Assembly (NCBI GenBank): GCA_036023115.1
Contig: JAYKKT010000076.1
Location: 1,860,001-1,924,000, forward strand
Origin: Brasenia schreberi
Taxonomy: Eukaryota; Streptophyta; Magnoliopsida; Nymphaeales; Cabombaceae
Reading direction: 5' to 3'
Length of the DNA: 64,000 bases
Positions 10,343 to 22,086 of the stretch are shown here, piece after piece. Made by a program: the position numbers and the translations under genes. Position 1 is the first letter of the stretch, and the number at the start of each line of letters is the position of its first letter. Below the pieces are notes generated by a model. That model had not been told where the DNA came from and did not search any database. It worked only from the letters and a program-made list of their open reading frames with translations.

Positions 10343-11300
10343 TATACTATATATGGGCCCTTACTTGGGTCTTGCAAATAAGAGCGAAGGCTCAATGTGG
10401 GTGCGTGTGAAAATGTAAAGACAACACACACGACTTCAAATGAAACCCAAATATAAATTGCAATATGGCCTTAACTAAGGTCTTGGGAGTAAGAGCGAAA
10501 GCTCAATGTGTGTGAGTGCTAGAATTGAAGTACTATGCACACAACATGAAATTAAACCCAAATATAAATTGCAATATGGCCTTAACTAAGGTCTTGGGAG
10601 TAAGAGCGAAAGCTCAATGTGTGTGAGTGCTAGAATTGAAGTACTACACACACAACATGAAATTAAACCCAAATATAAATTGCAATATGGCCTTAACTAA
10701 GGTCTTGGGAGTAAGAGCGAAAGCTCAATGTGTGTGAGTGTATAATTAAAATACTACACACACGACATGAAATTAAACCCAAGGATAGTATAACACGGCC
10801 CTTACTTGGGTCTTGCAAATAAGAGCAGAAGCTCAATGTGTGTGAGTGCGAGAATTGAAAGACAACACACACAACTTAAGCAAAACCCTACGCAACTTAA
10901 AGTATATAAATAAACTTATATCTAAAGGGTTGATTAGGCCCGTGTGTATTCAAAATCGTGCACAACTAAGAGCGAGGTAGGCTCAAGTGCACGTGTGTGT
11001 GGGTGTGCCAAGCCACGTTATTACAAGCGGGGGGAGACAATGCTCCGTTATTACAACCCCGTATCAAATTTAATTTAACTTAAGCAAGTCTACAAATGAG
11101 GACCAAGTTAGGCACTTACTTATAGCTGGTCTGGAGGTGACTTGCTTGAGCGTGTGCTTGGGCTTCACCTTGGGCTGCAAGAGGGAGCTCCTCGGAATGG
11201 CACGGCAAAGGGTTGTGCTGGCCGGGTGACAAGGGAGCGCAGATGTGGTGCCTTGGAGCTAGCCGGCTTCTGGGGGGGTGTTGCCGTGACGTCTAGGGCT
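10343..11300 (-). mobile_element. Inverted LTR fragment H, copy 2
   Basis: Second copy of the 958-bp inverted fragment, shifted by exactly 1,315 bp and nearly identical to copy 1 (scattered single-base differences). Confidence 0.85.
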
Positions 11301-11661
11301 AAAGGGATAAAAGGAAAGACTTAGGCACGTGCAAATCCACGTGATCTAAAATATGCAATCGCATCTAAAAGACCCGAATTAGACACCTCGAACCGCTTCG
11401 TAGGCTTTCTATCCCAAAACTCGATTTTTGCAAAGCGTACAAACTGACCCTTGCGCATCGGTGCAAGAAGGTCTACGACGACAAGAGCTCACTTGCTCAC
11501 AGTCACCACGATTAGAAGTCAGTTTAAAATACATCTTCGCTAGCTTAGGTAAGCTAGCTGGCACGCCCTGTTTGCGTAAATAGGCCTTAGACGCACGAGA
11601 GGATCCACTCCAAGCCCAGAAAAGGCGTGGAGGCGTGGGGATTTTCACGCGTCTACAAGAT

Positions 11662-11679
11662 TGGCACGCTCGGTGGGAC
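11662..11679 (+). promoter_or_regulatory. Primer-binding site of element I
   Basis: TGGCACGCTCGGTGGGAC begins 5 nt after the LTR terminus at 11657. It matches the site of A (51688-51705) except for one C-to-T change. The complement would be a tRNA 3' end finishing ...GGGCGTGCCA; I cannot name that tRNA with confidence. Confidence 0.75.
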
Positions 11680-11771
11680 GTGAGCCTTTCAAAAATCGAG
11701 TTTTAAGGTAGAAGTTTTGCGAAAATTTTGTAAAAAGGTGTCATTTTAACTTATTTTCTTTGCTTGTACTT

Positions 11772-11773
11772 AG
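11772..11773 (+). promoter_or_regulatory. Candidate 3' splice acceptor upstream of gag, element I
   Basis: A pyrimidine-rich run ending TTTGCTTGTACTTAG|G lies 26 nt before the gag ATG (11799). The same site occurs in A (51797-51798) and C (39252-39251). Confidence 0.45.
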
Positions 11774-11798
11774 GACATTTTGAAAAAGCTTGAAAAGC

Positions 11799-14668
11799 AT
11801 GTCAAAATCCAATCCAAGTGAAGTGTCGAGCCAAGGCTCATGCGCATCAAGTTCTCACTCTAGGAGGATTTTCAAAAACAAAATAAAACTAGATGAAATC
11901 GAGGACCTGAGAAGGGAGTTTGAGGCCAAAATCGATGCTCTCAGCCAAGAGGCTGAAGTAGGCGATTCATGTTCATCAAATGGTGAACAAAGGCCTAAGA
12001 AAAAATCTGAAAAACCTCGCAAGCACAAAGAGGCCTCCGTAATGGAAGGCAACCAATACCACGAGTCCTTCACACAAAAGGACTGTAAAGCCCTACAGCA
12101 GTTGCTAAAAGGGCAGAATGAAGAGAAAAGAAACTACGCCCTGTCTGATTTTCTTCCTATGGATTACGAAACAGACAGTGATGATGAAATACCGAACTTC
12201 CATCGGTATGATGGCATGGGAGACCCTAGGTCTCACTTGCAGCTTTTCTCATGTCGAGCCCATAAGAAGAAAAAGGACTCGATGAAATGGGTGTATTGGT
12301 TCCCTTTATCCCTTAAGGCACAACTGCCAAATGGCTGGCTTCCTACGACTTAAGCCAGTTCGCTACTTTTGAAGAGTTAGCGAACTGCTTCATGCAAAGA
12401 TTTGCACACAACGTAGAAGTCACGCCGACTTTGAATACCTTAAGGGATACAAAGCAAGGCATGAACGAAGACGTACATGCCTTCATTATAAGATGGAGGT
12501 CACTTTTGGGCCAAGTGCGAGAGCCCATATCCGAAGGATGCGTAGTCATGCTCATCCTGGATAACTTTAAAAGTGAGTTAAAAACCCTTCTCTCGCTCCA
12601 TGAGATCTCAACTTTCCATAAGTTGATCAAAAAGGCCTCCCTTTTCGAAACCAACTTGCGAAAAGGGACATACGATCACTTGTAGAAAGGAAGTGCCATT
12701 TCCAAAACCCACTTGGAAAAGCCCATTACATACGGGCTACCCACGATGGACAAAGGGGCAAAGCCCCATAAAATCGCCAATGTCCGGGTGGATCCAGGCA
12801 TGGCGGGCACTTCCAAAAATTTTGAAAAGTTAGAAAATAAGAGGGAGCGAAATTTTCAAAAACCAGTTGAAAAAAGGGAGTACACTCCGCTGGGGCAACC
12901 TGTGTCGGAAGTCCTAGACCTCCTACTTGCCCAGGGCATGATAGAACTCCCTGAAATCCCCGAAGGAGTCACTTCCAAAGGGGGGTATTTAAACCAATTT
13001 TGTAAGTATCATCGGCTCAAAGGCCACGATACCAAACGCTGCTTCTCCCTCTTAAATAAAATTGAGAACTTGATAGCAGAAGGCCGGCTCCAAGTCACTG
13101 CGGAACCTGAGCCACCTCAAGCGATCTTCAAAGAACCCTTTCCCAAACACGCCAGTGGAAGTGGGAAAGGAAAGGAGGTATGTACCCTCACCATTTCTAA
13201 GGAACTAGCGCAAAAACCAAAACCTGGTCGACCCGCTTGTGTGCCCACTCTTGTACTATACAAGAAGGCCGCCCAAGTCGTCATTCGGGGACCACCAAAA
13301 GTGGAATCCCCGGCAAAACCAACTTTGAAAATCCAAGGTTCTCCTCAGCTCATCCTTAGAGCCAAATTTAGCGCGAACCCTAGGCTGGTCGTGGGGGAAG
13401 TAACTAGATCCGGAAGGATCTACCAACCCCCGCACCTTCAAGGTGCTCAAAAGGTGGTCAGTGTGCCTGGCCCCTCAAAAGCATGTATCCCTAGTGTTCT
13501 GCCAAAAGCAGATAAGGATAAAGTCATCCTAAATCCTTATGACTTCGAAAACCACCTTTCAAAAATTCCTATTCACATGTCTATCTTAGAGCTTATAAAA
13601 ACCTCGCCTAGGCAAAGACTTGTATTAGAGAAAATTCTAGAAAGGGCAAAGGTTGATTCGAACATAAGTCCGGAATCCTTGTCTGCCCAAGTGGCTTTAT
13701 TAGGAGCAAAATCGCCCATCACTTTCTCAGAAGATGATGTAGATAGACCCTATGAAACCCATAACCAGGCCCTACATATCGAGGTGGTTCTGAATAACCA
13801 CTCTCTGGACAGGTGCCTAGTCGATGGTGGAGGAGGGCTCAACATCCTTCCACTTCATGTGGCGTATAAAATCGGAGTCACCTTGACTTCAGTGAACCCA
13901 AGCCCCATCGTTATCACTGGATACGATGGGAATGCGTCTAGACCTTTAGGATCCATCGAACTCCCAATGGAAACGGGAGGGATCGAACACACGGGGGTGT
14001 TCCATGTCTTGGACATCCACCCCCATTATAACCTATTGTTGGGAAGGCCCTGGATACACAGTTTGTGCGCTTTGCCATCCACCTTCCACAGGTGTGTCAA
14101 GATCCCTTTTAGGGACCAGGTCGTAGTGATCCTAGGTGAGAGTCACCCACAGCTTCAGGGGATCGTAAACTCCCCTTGTTTATCAAGCACCCAGGCCCAT
14201 GAGGCTAACTTGGGGAAAATTGTGATTGAGCCACCTCGGCTCGTGTTAAACAACCCTAGGAAGGTTGTATGTGTGAAGGGGCCGCCCAAAGTAGGCCCCC
14301 TCCAGATTCTAACCCTTCTAGGATGATCCAAGCATTACCTATTTCCAAAGCCCCTGGACAAGAGGCCATATGAGCACAATATGGACGATAGCATGTTCCA
14401 GAACCACGACTTGTATCAAACTTTTTCGAAAAACAAAAAGTCGTGGAACATGTTGTTGAACATGGGCTACACGCCCTACAAGAGTCTAGGGGCACAGAAC
14501 CAGGGTCTCCTAGAGCCCATCCTTCCTAGGGCCAATCCAAGCCGATATGGGATCATCTATACTCCCCGAATACTGCTGGAGCCACCCCCTGTGACCACCT
14601 GGGTCAAGGGTGCCCCGGAACCTGCCTTAGAAGAAACCTACGATTTAGATCTCCTATTCCGAGTCTAA
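11799..14668 (+). pseudogene. gag: gag-protease pseudogene of element I
   Basis: Full-length gag-protease reading region starting at ATG 11799 (MSKSNPSEVSS; the TTG nine bases upstream is not needed). Domains in order: acidic/lysine-rich N-terminus, capsid-like Retrotrans_gag region (about 12180-12690), Cys/His knuckle near 13000-13045, the basic segment with the RIYQPPHL motif, aspartic protease (LVDGGGGLNIL near 13820; LLGRPWIHSL near 14040), and a proline-rich tail ending DLLFRV. Breaks: a one-base deletion near 12314 (CTTAAGGC against CTTAAAGGC), TGG-to-TAG at 12683-12685, and a TGA at 14324-14326. It cannot give a complete protein. Confidence 0.93.
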
Positions 14669-14679
14669 CCCGTAGTGTT

Positions 14680-14690
14680 TTTCCTTTGTA
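14680..14690 (+). promoter_or_regulatory. Candidate 3' splice acceptor upstream of pol, element I
   Basis: TTCCTTTGTAG|GT directly precedes the pol ATG at 14694. It is conserved in A (54707-54718) and C. Plant Ogre/Tat elements are known to splice an intron in the gag-pro/pol interval, which makes this a reasonable acceptor candidate, but the donor is not established here. Confidence 0.35.
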
Positions 14691-14693
14691 GGT

Positions 14694-17600
14694 ATGACGG
14701 AAGATCCCTTTTCTAAACACACAAAAACATTTGAAAAGCTTAAAATCAAAAAAATCGAAAAACAAGAAAAACCAAAAACAATGGAAAAACAAAAACTTGA
14801 AAATAGAGTGCTTTGTATAGTTCCCAAAGTTCTTGTTTTACAAAAACCCAAAAAAATCGAAAATTTAGAAAATACCAAAAAGATTTTGTATATAGCTGCT
14901 CCTGGTAGGACTTTGACAAAAGAAAAGGATTTCGAAGGAAACATCGTCTGCATAGCCAGACCAAAAGTTTCGAAATCACTTGAAAATCCAAGTACAAAAC
15001 CAGGTCCTTTTGAAAACCACACATCAAACTCCCTCGGGTCTATGGCCCACGAGAATGATCAAAGCCCGGAAGTGGATCCCCTTGAGGAAGATCCCACTTC
15101 TGAGCTCCCAGAATTTCATAAAATTCTCGATTTTGAAAAACCTTCCCAATCAGTAGGAGGAGATTTCATAGAGGTGAACCTAGGGGATGATTCCAATCCT
15201 AAAACCATCAAAATAGGCGCATGCTTGCATGAAACTGAAAGGTTAGCATTCATTGCATTTTTACGAACCTGTTTAGATGTATTTGCATTTACGTATGAAG
15301 ACATGCCGGGCATAGATCCCAGCATTGTCGAGCATCGTCTTCCCTTAGATGCAGGTATAAAACCCATAAAGCAGAAGCTTAGGAAAATACACCCGAACAT
15401 GCACACGCAAGTCAAAGAGGGTTTAGAAGATCTGCTAAAAGCCGGATTTATAAAACCCATTGCGTATTCTGATTGGTTATCAAATATCGTTGTAGTTCGA
15501 AAAACCAATGGGAAAATTCGAATATGCATCGATTTCAGAAACCTGAATAAAGCCACTCCAAAGGATAATTATCCTTTACCAAACATAGATTTGATAGTCG
15601 ATAGTACTGCAAATCATGAAATGTTCTCGTTTATGGATGGTTATTCAGGCTATAATCAAATCAAACTAAGTCCACGAGATCAGGGTAAGACCGCCTTCAC
15701 AACCCCATGGGGCACGTACTGCTATACAGTCATGCCCTTTGGTTTGAAAAATGCCGGCGCAACATACCAACGAGCCATGACCACGATCTTCCATGATCAA
15801 ATTCATGAGCTTGTAGAAGTGTATGTAGATGATCTCTTGGCAAAATCCAAAACCCGATGCACCCATATCGAATGTTTGCAAAAGATTTTCGAAAGGCTTA
15901 GGCTTTACAAAGTAAAGCTAAACCCTCAAAAATGTGTGTTCGGGGTAGAATCAGGGAAGCTTCTGGGCTTTATGGTGAGCCAAAGGGGAATAGAAGTCGA
16001 CCCCTCTAAGTGTCGAGCCATCATAGATATGGCTCCACCCTCCAATCTCACCCAAATCCGTAGCCTCCAGGGTCGTTTACAATCCGTTCGCCGATTCATA
16101 TCGAATCTGACCACTAGATGCGAACCCTTCAACAAACTGTTGAGGAAGGGCACGAAATTCTTATCGGATGACGAATGCCAGAAGTCCTTTGAAAGACTGA
16201 AGGCATACTTAGTTAATCCCCCCGTTTTGAACCCTCCAAAGCAAGGAAAACTGCTTTTATTATACATCTCCGTGCATGCAAATGCTTTAGGAGCCCTGTT
16301 GGCTCAATACGAGGATGACACCCATAAGGAGTATGCCATCTACTACATTTTGAAAACTCTCTTGGCTTATGAACGAAATTATCAAGCCATGGAGAAGACG
16401 TGCTTGGCCCTAGTCTGGGCCTGCCAGAAATTCAAACACTATTTCCTAGATCATGAGATCTGGATAGTGTCCAAACTTGATCCAATCAAGCACTTGTTCG
16501 AAAAACCCATTCTCACGGGTAGATTGGGCAAATGGCAACTCCTTCTAATGGAGTATGATCTGAAATACCATCACCAGATCTCCATTAAGGGGCAAGCCCT
16601 AGCAGATTACGTGGCTGAGTTTCCCTTAGAGGACGCATATCCCACTGTTGTTGAAATGCCTGATGAAGGCATATTGCAAAACCATTTTCAAAACCACATT
16701 TTGGCAAATTCTTTTGAAAACCAAGTGTGGAAGATGCACTTCGATGGGGCATGAAACCAACGAGGGGCTGGTGCTGGGGTCATCCTAATCTCCCCTGAAA
16801 AGGGTGAGATTCCCATAGCAGTCCGCTTAGATTTCGAATGTTCCAACAATGTAGCTGAGTATGAAGCACTCATACAAGGCTTAAGAATTTCGAAAACTCT
16901 AGGGGCATCACGCATCGAGGTCTTTGGAGATTCGCTCCTTGTCATAAACCAGGTTTTAAAAATTTGGCAAGTACGTAATGAGAAACTACTTCCATATCAC
17001 GAGTTGGCCACTCGATTGGTCCAGTCCTTCCAATCCTGTAAACTCACACACGTAGGAAGAGAGGACAATGGCATCGCCGATGCCCTCTCCTCCTTGGGTT
17101 CATCCCTGAAGGTCAATCCCATTTTAGGGACCAGATCTTTGGAAATATAGCATGCGCCCCACCCATCCACACATGACTTGGATATTTGCCAAACTAACCC
17201 AGAGTCTATTGAAAAACCCTAGTTTTATGACATCAAACAGTTTTTAGAAAAGGGGGGATTCGCCGAGGATGCCACATCCAAAGATAAGGCATTCATTCGT
17301 AAGATTTCGACCCGATACACCGTTTTGGGTGGGGTTTTATACAAAAAAAGTTTTACCGACATCCTGCTTAGGTGTATCGACCTAGAGGAGGCTAGGATAG
17401 TGATGCACGAGTTCCACGATGGAGAATGTGGAGGTCACGTTAATGCCAACATGATGGCAATGAAAATACTTAGAGGGGGCTATTTTTGGTCCACCCTGAA
17501 AAAGGATTGCCATGATCATGTTAGGAAGTGTCATCCATGTCAAGTGCATGGGCATGCCATTCATATCCCTTCATCTGCATTGCATTCCATGGTCAGCCCC

Positions 17601-18467
17601 TGGCCATTTACCATGTAGGCGTTTGACATCGTAGGCCCAATATTTCCAAAGGCCTCGAATGGGCATCGATTTATTTTAGCAGCCACGGAGTATTTCTCCA
17701 AGTGGGTGGAAGCCATTTCCCTAACCAACGTCATGGGGCAACATGTGGTGGCTTTCATCCGGAGGAATATCTTGGCTCGATTTGGGGTTCCACGAGACCT
17801 TGTGTCTGATAATGGCACTCCATTCAAAAATGAGTGGATGGTTAAGTTGTGCAACACGTATGGCATAACTCACCACTTCTCCTCGCCCTACTACCCTCAA
17901 GGCAACGGCCAAGCCGAAGCCACAAACAAGACTCTCATTAGCATAATTAAGAAAACCTTAGAGAAGGGTAGGACGTGGCACGAGAAGCTGGATGAAGCCT
18001 TATGGGCTTATAGGACCTCCATCCGGACTCCCACGAATGCCACACCATTCGAATTGGTCTATGGCACAAACGCCATTCTTCCCATTCATACTCAACTGCA
18101 TTCATTCCATACATCCATAGCACTCGACCTCCCCATAGAGATGCTTCAGCATGCTAGGATGGCCGAACTAGACTTGCTAGATGAGAGGCGACTCCTTGCC
18201 ATGGATCATGCTCGTGCATATCGGCAAAGAATAGCCTGACATTATAGCAAACACATGAGACCTCGCCACTTTGAAGTGGGGGATCTGGTCTTAAAAACCA
18301 TCCATCATCGTGACCGACACCCCCTAGGAAAGTGGCGCCCCAACTGGGATGGACCCTATGTTGTACGAGCAACCACTACGAACAATTCATATTGGTTGAT
18401 CGATGTAGAAGGTAGGAATTTAGCAGATCCTATCAATATTCAATACTTAAAGAAGTATCATGTTTAG
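14694..18467 (+). pseudogene. pol: pol pseudogene of element I (RT, RNase H, second RNase H, integrase)
   Basis: A single reading frame of 1,258 codons, in +1 relative to gag, starting at its own ATG 25 bp after the gag stop. Order: lysine-rich leader (to about 15000), reverse transcriptase with YVDD at 15832-15843, gypsy RNase H (about 16230-16620), a second plant-type RNase H (HFDGA at 16738, then AEYEAL, FGDS and ADALSSL), integrase HHCC domain (about 17400-17550), DDE core, and a C-terminal GPY/F motif near 18340. No frameshift is seen. Five in-frame stops: TGA 16752 and 18237 (from CGA), TAG 17148, 17220 and 17616 (from TGG). All are C-to-T or G-to-A against A and C. Inactive. Confidence 0.94.
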
Positions 18468-18798
18468 GATCTGGATTAAATTCCATTTTTCGAAAAATTT
18501 TAGGGATAGCTGCCCTGAGACATGAAAATAAGGTGCAAAGGCAAAGTCGTGTGACCCTGAGTGAGAGAATTCGCACTTGTGAAAGAGCGGAGTCTTCAAA
18601 ATCGTGGTTACATTTCAAAATCCTTCTTCTTACAAAGAAAGGCCTAGTTCAATATAGCAAGATACTTGCAAGTAGTACGTGCTATTTCTAAATAGGCTGA
18701 TTTGGAATGGATCGAGTGTAGGCTTGGGATAAGTCCTCCCCTCTTCTCTTCTCCTTCCAAAAGGAAAACAAAAGCCCAAACAAAGGGAATTTCCCATT
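18468..18798 (+). other. 3' UTR of element I, part 1
   Basis: Non-coding sequence after the pol stop, collinear with 58496-58840 of A: a region around GGGATAGCTGCCCTGAGACATG, then purine-rich stretches. It is cut by J at 18798 after CCATT and resumes at 24098. Confidence 0.9.
18794..18798. repeat. Target-site duplication of J, left copy (CCATT)
   Basis: CCATT precedes the J terminus at 18799 and is repeated at 24093-24097 after the other J terminus. The uninterrupted A sequence at this site reads TTTCCCATTTAAAGTCTC. Confidence 0.92.
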
Positions 18799-21700
18799 TG
18801 TAGACGCGCAAAAATCCCCGCCTCTTCGCCTCTTTCGGGGGGCTTGGAGCGGATCCTCTCGTGTGTCTAAGGCCTATGTATGCAAATGGGGCGTGCCAGC
18901 TAGCTTACTTAAGCTAGCGAAGATATTTTTAACATTGACTTCTAAACGTGGCGACTGTGAGCAAGTAAGCTCTTGTCGTCGCAGACCTTCTTGCACCGAT
19001 GCGCAAGGGTCAGTCTGTACGCTTTGCAAAAATCGAGTTTTGGAGAGAAAGTCTACGAAGCGGTTCGAGGTGTCTATTTCGGGTCTTTAAGATGCGGTTG
19101 CATGTTTTAGATCACGTGGATTTGCACGTGCCTAAGTCTTTTCTTTTATCCCTTTTCGGGCCACCTAGTTTGTGTGTTATGAACAGTCCACTACATGGGC
19201 GAATTCGAGCAAGGCTTGCTTCGATGCAATATGCGTCCTACCTCGTGGTATGGCGTAGATGCAATGCAAACTCACGCTACTCCAAAGGGAAAACCCGAAA
19301 TGTAAAGACAATACTGAAGGGAAATGACTGAAGGGAAATAACCGAAGGGAAATAACTGAAGGGAAATAACCGAAGGGAAATAACCGAAGGGAGATATGTA
19401 TATAGATTATGTATAGGAGCCCTTACTCGGGTCTTGCAAATAAGAGCGAAGGCTCAATGTGGGTGCGTGCTTGAATTAAAAGACTTACATACACGACATG
19501 AAATTAAACCCAAATATAAATTGCAGTATGGCCTTGACTAAGGTCTTGGGAGTAAGAGCGAAGGCTCAATGTGTGTGAGAGTGCCTGAATTGAAATACTA
19601 CACACACGACATAAATGAAACCCAAATATAACTGCAATAAGGCCTTTACTAAGGTCTTGGGAGTAAGAGCGAAGGCTCAATGTGTGTGAAAGTGCTTGAA
19701 TTGAAGGACTAACTCACACGACAAGAAATAAAACCCAAATAGTATAGGTCGGCCCTTACTTGGGTCTTTCAACTAAGAGCGAAAGCTCAATGTGTGTGAG
19801 AGTGCTTGAATTGAAAGACTTACTCACACGACAAGAAATGAAACCCAAATAGTATAGGTCGGCCCTTACTTGGGTCTTTCAACTAAGAGCGAAAGCTCAA
19901 TGTGTGTGAGTGCTTGAATTGAAAGACAACGCACCCAACTTAAACAAAACCCTTCGAAAATGAAAGTATATATATACACTTATGTATTAGGGGCTGATTA
20001 GGCCCGTGTGTGTTCAAAATCGTGCACGACTAAGAGAGTGCACGTGTGTGGTTGTGCCAAGCCACGTTATTACAAGCGGGGGGAGACTATGCTCCGTTAT
20101 TACAACCCCGTATCAAATTGAATCTCAAGGAAGTATACAACTAAGGACCGAGTTTAGGCACTTATGAGTAGCTGGTCCATAGAGGCCTTGCTTGAGCGTG
20201 GGCTTGACCTTCGCCTTGGGCTGCAAACGGGAGCTCCGCGAAGATAGGTGATCAAAGGTGTTGGCCGGCTGCAAGTGGGGCGCGGGATAGGCGCCTCAAA
20301 GGTGGCCGATTGCAAGTGGATGTCGCCTCGAGGTGGGGGTTTAAAGGGGCTGAACAAGTGAGTTTTTAGGGTCACTAGGGGAGTTGAGTGTTTAGGGAAA
20401 CTGGACCTAAAGGAGAGTTTGTGGGAAGGCCGAATGGGACACCTAGGGGAAGGCCGAATGGGATAGGATGGTTAGGTAGTGGCCGGTAGTTTAGGTTATG
20501 CTAGGTTCGGCTAGGTGAAAAGGGTGGTGGCAAAGGCTGAGATGATGATGGGGTGGGTAGCTAGGAGTGGAGAGGTGGTAGAGAAGGGCTTTGATAGAGT
20601 TAGGGTACTTACCGGATGGGGAGAGGTGGTGGATGAAGTGGGAAGCCGGGAGTGGATGGGACTCTTGGCTGGTTCGGTTGGATGAAGGTGGTGGCATCCG
20701 GCTGGGTGAGATGATGGAGAGTGGAAGAGGGAAGGTGGCGGTGCAGGTGGTGCCGGTGGAGCAGGCGGGCAGGTGGAAAGTGGAACCGGCTGGGCTGAGG
20801 TGAGGGCCTTCTAGCTTGAAAACCCTCCCCCAAAGGGGAGGGGTTTAAATAGGGGATGGGTAGGTCGGTTAGGGCTGGGCTGAGGGTCGTGGTTAGGTGG
20901 TTTAGGTAGGGTGGTATGTAGATAAGGTGGGCTGGAAAGGGTTGGGCCAGATATTTTGAAAACTAGGGGTTTGGGTAGATTGTGGGCTAAGGGTGGTTTA
21001 GGGGTTTAGGGCTAGGTTAGGTGGTTGGGTTTTAGGGTGAGGTTTAGTGAGCTAGGTTAGGTGATTAGGTTAGGTTTAGGCTAGGATTAGGGAAATTAAT
21101 CTAGGTTTAGGGAAGGATTAGGGAAGTGGGTTAGGTGATTAGGTTGGGATTAGGACGGGATTAGGGAAGTGGGCTAGGTGATTAGGTTAGGATTAGGGGT
21201 GGATTAGGGGTTTAGGCTAGGATTAGTCATTTTGGGTTAGGTTTAGGTGAAGGAGCTCCCTTAGCATGGCCCATAGACCTTGATCACCTCATGTTGGTGC
21301 AGCCCTAGGTTAGGTTTTAGCTAATTACAAGCTTAAACCCACTCAATTAGGCTAACCCACATGATTAAACCCAAACTTGACACACAAGTCAAGCTTAATA
21401 CAACACTCTTGATATTTTTCATCCCCACTCTCTCTCATGCCCAATATCCCACGTGAATTTCAAGTGGGCCCCACCTCCATTTATGAGAAGGTGATGTGGG
21501 CCATGGATATGGATATTGGATTGGATCTCTGGATCCAAATCCAAATCCAAGTCCACATATGAGTTTGGATTGGAATCTGGATATATATGGTCCAGATCCA
21601 ATCCAAACTGAACTCTGACTCCTTCGAGTTGGGTTCGAAACGGACGATTCGTGCGGTGCCTGACAGCATCAGTACTCCGTCTGCGTTGGGTCTTCGCCAA

Positions 21701-22086
21701 CATAGTCGTCCGCCTCCGTTTCTGCCTTCCGGAGATGACTTCAAATGCTATTTTCATAAGAACAGGGTCTTGGACGTTCGAGATCCTGGGGGTGTGAATT
21801 AGATACAAGAGTTGCTGTGCCGGGCTCGACGTGTGCTCCGGTTTCGGGCTCTTCTTAGCTCTCCTGGTCCTGTCTTGATCAGGCCAAGCCACTTCGGGGT
21901 TTCAAAACATGTTTTAAAAAGGTTTTAAAAACTATAATGTATGTTTTCGAAATATAGAGTTCAAAACGTATGTACAGGGTTGTCTGGAAGGCTCCTAGGT
22001 TTCCAGACTCAAAATGGCCCTTTGGGGCTGCTTGTACAAAACCAGGTTTGTTTTTAAAAAGTTCGTGGGATTTCGGGGTGTTTACA
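18799..22086 (-). mobile_element. 3' LTR of element J
   Basis: 3,288-bp LTR, complete. On the plus strand it starts at the reversed U5 end, with the hairpin/primer-mimic module at 18889-18918, CCGAAGGGAAATAA short repeats (19320-19390), ATTGAGCC array units with anchors near 19440, 19555, 19665, 19772 and 19884, a donor-like site near 20612, a TATA-like TATTTAAA (complement of 20844-20851), TTTAGGG-rich U3 (20965-21240) and the terminus at 22086. Confidence 0.92.

Larger units (their letters stand above)
8671..11657. repeat. 1,315-bp tandem duplication at the 3' end of the I 5' LTR
   Basis: The period is exactly 1,315 bp: AAAGGGATAA starts at 8671, 9986 and 11301. Each full unit is the last 357 bp of a plus-strand family-1 LTR (ending CGTCTACA at 9027 and 10342) followed by 958 bp of LTR interior in inverted orientation. 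The third, partial unit (11301-11657) ends at the true LTR/internal boundary. The two full units are nearly identical, so the duplication is recent compared with divergence between elements. The inverted parts are complementary to the upstream LTR body. Confidence 0.92.

Noticed and set aside
8910..10431. Two identical 68-aa minus-strand open frames at 8910-9116 and 10225-10431
   Set aside because: They span the LTR-end/inverted-fragment junction and are identical only because of the 1,315-bp duplication; no homologue elsewhere in the window keeps the frame.
11662..11679. Naming the primer tRNA from the PBS
   Set aside because: The complement ends correctly in CCA, but I could not match it to a plant tRNA from memory, so no tRNA is named.
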